Shown piece after piece: positions 61,411-64,000 of a stretch of DNA of 64,000 bases (position 1 is its first letter; every line of letters begins with the position of its first letter). Made by a program: the position numbers and the translations under genes. This stretch comes from Sphingobacterium mizutaii (GTDB lineage: Bacteria > Bacteroidota > Bacteroidia > Sphingobacteriales > Sphingobacteriaceae). The notes beneath the pieces were generated by a model. The model had not been told where the DNA came from, made no database searches, and saw only the letters and a program-made list of their open reading frames with translations. The DNA lies in assembly GCF_900187125.1 (NCBI RefSeq), contig NZ_LT906468.1, forward strand, positions 3,906,001 through 3,970,000. Direction: 5' to 3'.

Positions 61411-64000
61411 ATGCAAAGAATTGCTCCATTAAGGATTGTAAAGGCTTCCGCTGGATCTGGAAAAACATTTAGTCTCACTGTGCATTACCTGACACTACTG
61501 CTATCCAAAGAAAGCAGCTATCGGGAAATCCTTGCCGTTACCTTTACCAACAAAGCTACCGCCGAAATGAAAGGTCGGATCATGTCGGTCCTGCATGGCT
61601 TGGCGATCGGTAGCACAGCAAGCGACATTGAGCAGTACAGACAGCAACTATTACAGCAAAATCCACAATGGGATCCGCAAAGCATCCAGGAAAAAGCTAA
61701 TCGGATCTATAGAAGGATACTCCATGATTACAGCCATTTTTCGGTAAGCACCATTGATGGCTTCTCGCAAAAGGTCATCCGAAGTTTCACCTATGAACTT
61801 AACCTCGATTCAGGTTATGCCATCGAGATGAACACCAATAAAGTGAAGCGTGACCTGACTGTCATGTTGAACCAACTGCTGGATGAAAGACCGGACCTAT
61901 TGGAATGGATCATCAATTATGCAGAGCAAAAGATCGGCAAGAATGAGAATTGGAATTATAGACAGCAACTGATGAGCTTGGCTGGATTGATATTCTCAGA
62001 AAACTTCCAGGAGTTTGATAGTTTTATGATTTCGGCGGATACAGATCGGATATTCAACTTACTCAACAAAGAAATAGATGAAAAGACCAATGCTTTTTTG
62101 GATGCTTTGGTCCAGGGAATAGAAACCTTCAAATCTGAATACCGCCGCTTGGGGGTGGATGATGCAGAGATGAAAGGCAAATCCAGGAACAAACTGGTCG
62201 CTGCAAGCAAGATCAACATAGACCCTAAAAAGGTTTCTACCTCTGATATCCAAGATAAGATATTTGACAAATTCTTGGTCTTGTTGGATAATGAAGAGCA
62301 TTATATAGACGATAAAAAAGCAGTCAGGTATGAATATATGCAAGGCATTCGTCCTGCATTGGATGCTATCTTATCCTTACAGCAGCACTTTGCAAATTAT
62401 ATTGCCTATCAAGCGGTGCAGACCAATCTGTATTTCTTAAGGTTACTCAAAGAAATGAGTGATCTACTGAGTCAATGGAGGAAGGAAAACTCTGCCCAGT
62501 TGATCTCAGATGCGCAGATATTACTGAACAAGCTGGGCTTGGACGAACACAGTGACCCTACCTTTATTTGGGAAAAAATAGGCAACCGATATAATTATTT
62601 TCTTTTTGATGAATTTCAGGATACCTCACGGATTCAATGGAAAAACTATAGTCCATTGCTCTTTAACGCCCTGGCGGATGCGACGGGCAAGGTTGCTGAA
62701 CATTTAGTGGTAGGCGATGTCAAACAGAGCATATATCGCTGGAGAAATGGTGACTGGCGGATTCTATTGCAACAAATCGACCAGCAGGTATCGCAGAACT
62801 TCCACTTAAATGAGGATCAAATCAAGGAATTTATTGATAACGGAACCTTGGAGACCAATTTCCGCAGTCTTCCAAATATCATTAATTTCAATAATTATCT
62901 CTATGAAAAGATCCCTAGCCTTTTGCAGGAGGTCTTGAATGATAAGGTCGGCGAGAGCTTGGGTGAAGAGGGAATGGCTTGGTGGAATGCCACTGGCAAT
63001 AACAGGCTCCTAGAAAAAGCCTATGAAAACAGCAGGCAATTGATCCCTGAAAATAAGCTTCAAGCGGGCAAACCTTTGGGAAATATTGAAATCAATTTTT
63101 TCCCTGTCAGTGATGGGCGAGCAAGGAACAATCAGGTTATGGAGGCTTCCGTAGAGGCTCTATGTAGCAAGATTGCAGAATGGATCAAGTCGGGAAAATA
63201 TAAACCGGCGGATATAGGGATTTTGGTTCGGAGCAATGCCCAAGCCAAGTTGGTCATTCAAGAGTTGATGCGTTTCAAGAACACAGAAAACCTCAACTTT
63301 GAGGTTATTTCTGGGGATGCGCTGAGTTTAATAACCAACCATGCGGTCAACCTGATCATTGAAACCCTCAGATCCTTGGTTTTCCAATCGGAGAAACACG
63401 TTTTACACCTTGCCAATATGGCCTACCTATTCCAATTGGCGCATGGCAAGTCCAATTTTGAAGAAGCGATATGGCTGAAGTTCAAGGACAATAATATCAA
63501 GGAATTATCGGATGTACTTCCTCTTTCATTGATAGACTCATGGAATCAACTACATAAAATGCCTTTGGTCCATTTGGTAGAAAAGCTGATTGAAGTATAT
63601 CATCTGGGTGAAGAAGGAAGTATCCATTTACCTTACCTTTTGGCATTCAAGGATATTGCGACCGCATTTTCTACTCAAGGGGAACGCGGAATCATACAAT
63701 TCCTGGAATATTGGGATGAGGATGGCGAAAGGGCTGTCCTACCATCCAGTGGAAAGGTGGATGCCATTGAGGTAAGCACCATCCATAAATCCAAGGGATT
63801 GGCTTATGAAGTGGTGATGATCCCATTTTCTTCTTGGAAACTGGATGGGTTAACCAATGGCGATTTCTGGATTGATGTGCTGGATTCTCCTTTCTCAGAA
63901 CTCGGAAAGATACCGGTAAAATATACCCAAACCCTAGGAAAGTCGATCTTCTATAAGCAATATTTCGAAGAGATGCTCTTCAACTACATGGACGCACTGA
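61411..64000 (+). CDS. AddA/RecB-like UvrD-family helicase, 3' end outside window
   Basis: The frame is open from the ATG at 61411 to the end of the window (863 complete codons). Superfamily 1 helicase motifs are present: Walker A ASAGSGKT (residues 12-19), motif Ia EILAVTFTNKATAEMKGRIM, motif II FDEFQDTS (400-406), motif III-IV GDVKQSIYRWRNGDW and motif V-like IHKSKGLAYEVVMIPF (about 790). It resembles the exonuclease V beta/AddA subunits of double-strand break repair. Any C-terminal nuclease domain would lie past the window. It is divergent from rpsP. Confidence 0.93.
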   Translation, partial: MQRIAPLRIVKASAGSGKTFSLTVHYLTLLLSKESSYREILAVTFTNKATAEMKGRIMSVLHGLAIGSTASDIEQYRQQLLQQNPQWDPQSIQEKANRIYRRILHDYSHFSVSTIDGFSQKVIRSFTYELNLDSGYAIEMNTNKVKRDLTVMLNQLLDERPDLLEWIINYAEQKIGKNENWNYRQQLMSLAGLIFSENFQEFDSFMISADTDRIFNLLNKEIDEKTNAFLDALVQGIETFKSEYRRLGVDDAEMKGKSRNKLVAASKINIDPKKVSTSDIQDKIFDKFLVLLDNEEHYIDDKKAVRYEYMQGIRPALDAILSLQQHFANYIAYQAVQTNLYFLRLLKEMSDLLSQWRKENSAQLISDAQILLNKLGLDEHSDPTFIWEKIGNRYNYFLFDEFQDTSRIQWKNYSPLLFNALADATGKVAEHLVVGDVKQSIYRWRNGDWRILLQQIDQQVSQNFHLNEDQIKEFIDNGTLETNFRSLPNIINFNNYLYEKIPSLLQEVLNDKVGESLGEEGMAWWNATGNNRLLEKAYENSRQLIPENKLQAGKPLGNIEINFFPVSDGRARNNQVMEASVEALCSKIAEWIKSGKYKPADIGILVRSNAQAKLVIQELMRFKNTENLNFEVISGDALSLITNHAVNLIIETLRSLVFQSEKHVLHLANMAYLFQLAHGKSNFEEAIWLKFKDNNIKELSDVLPLSLIDSWNQLHKMPLVHLVEKLIEVYHLGEEGSIHLPYLLAFKDIATAFSTQGERGIIQFLEYWDEDGERAVLPSSGKVDAIEVSTIHKSKGLAYEVVMIPFSSWKLDGLTNGDFWIDVLDSPFSELGKIPVKYTQTLGKSIFYKQYFEEMLFNYMDAL

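Overview
The window reads as a piece of a Bacteroidota chromosome, most likely Sphingobacteriaceae (Sphingobacterium or a close relative). The evidence is the A+T-rich composition, the lack of strong Shine-Dalgarno sites, promoters of the TAnnTTTG type, and lineage-typical genes: PCMD lipoprotein, PorT-like barrel, LytS/LytTR pair, DUF2723, DUF3127, and a 3-hydroxyacyl-CoA dehydrogenase placed before the enoyl-CoA hydratase domain. It is mostly core chromosome, with one complete insertion sequence and several families of intergenic repeats. No tRNA, rRNA or CRISPR array was found.

Layout. 1-4146 (+): 3' part of mutL, two rhomboid-family membrane proteins (the second apparently inactive) and a membrane-anchored EEP hydrolase; an S41 protease converges on it. 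5885-8465 (+): unknown protein, fumarase, lipoprotein. 8518-12028 (-): TelA/XpaC-like pair and a helical protein. 12159-15200 (+): YiaA-like protein, then the overlapping DUF2157/DUF4401/GDYXXLXY membrane operon. 15492-21239: DUF3127 protein (-), then RlmL-like methyltransferase and HD hydrolase (+), three secreted hydrolases (phosphodiester glycosidase, GDPD, EEP) and a DUF4197 lipoprotein. 21240-22397 is gene-free and repeat-rich. 22398-24248 (+): peptidase T and nitroreductase. 24306-29264 (-): ECF sigma factor with a putative anti-sigma protein, then a FAD oxidoreductase/TIGR01777/YeiH operon. 29345-35811 (-): MarR-controlled fatty-acid beta-oxidation operon, interrupted between fadB-like and thiolase genes by a four-helix-bundle gene bounded by heptamer repeats. 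36062-43732: 2OG-Fe dioxygenase, outer-membrane proteins, LytS/LytTR, YjbR, dnaK. 43925-49226: thioredoxin-like protein, an IS4-family element sitting in the loop of a terminator, DUF2459 protein, nucleotidyltransferase, HerA-like ATPase. 49416-52188 (+): small unknown ORF, SulP transporter and beta-carbonic anhydrase. 52273-58386: FAD protein, glnS, DUF2723 protein. 58717-61199 (-): metF behind a SAM-I riboswitch, rimM, rpsP. 61411 to the end (+): AddA/RecB-like helicase, cut by the window edge.

The most unusual signal is a set of intergenic elements built from 7-bp units (GAGATRT family, and a second AGTATTT family). The units stand in inverted orientation around a variable interior, and the GAGATRT arrays begin at or just after stop codons. 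One of them contains the four-helix-bundle gene. This could be a mobile or self-propagating repeat family in which that protein takes part; the evidence here is positional only. Other regulatory features seen directly are a MarR-type operator at the marR promoter, a sigma-54-like site before dnaK, and many perfect bidirectional terminators between convergent genes.
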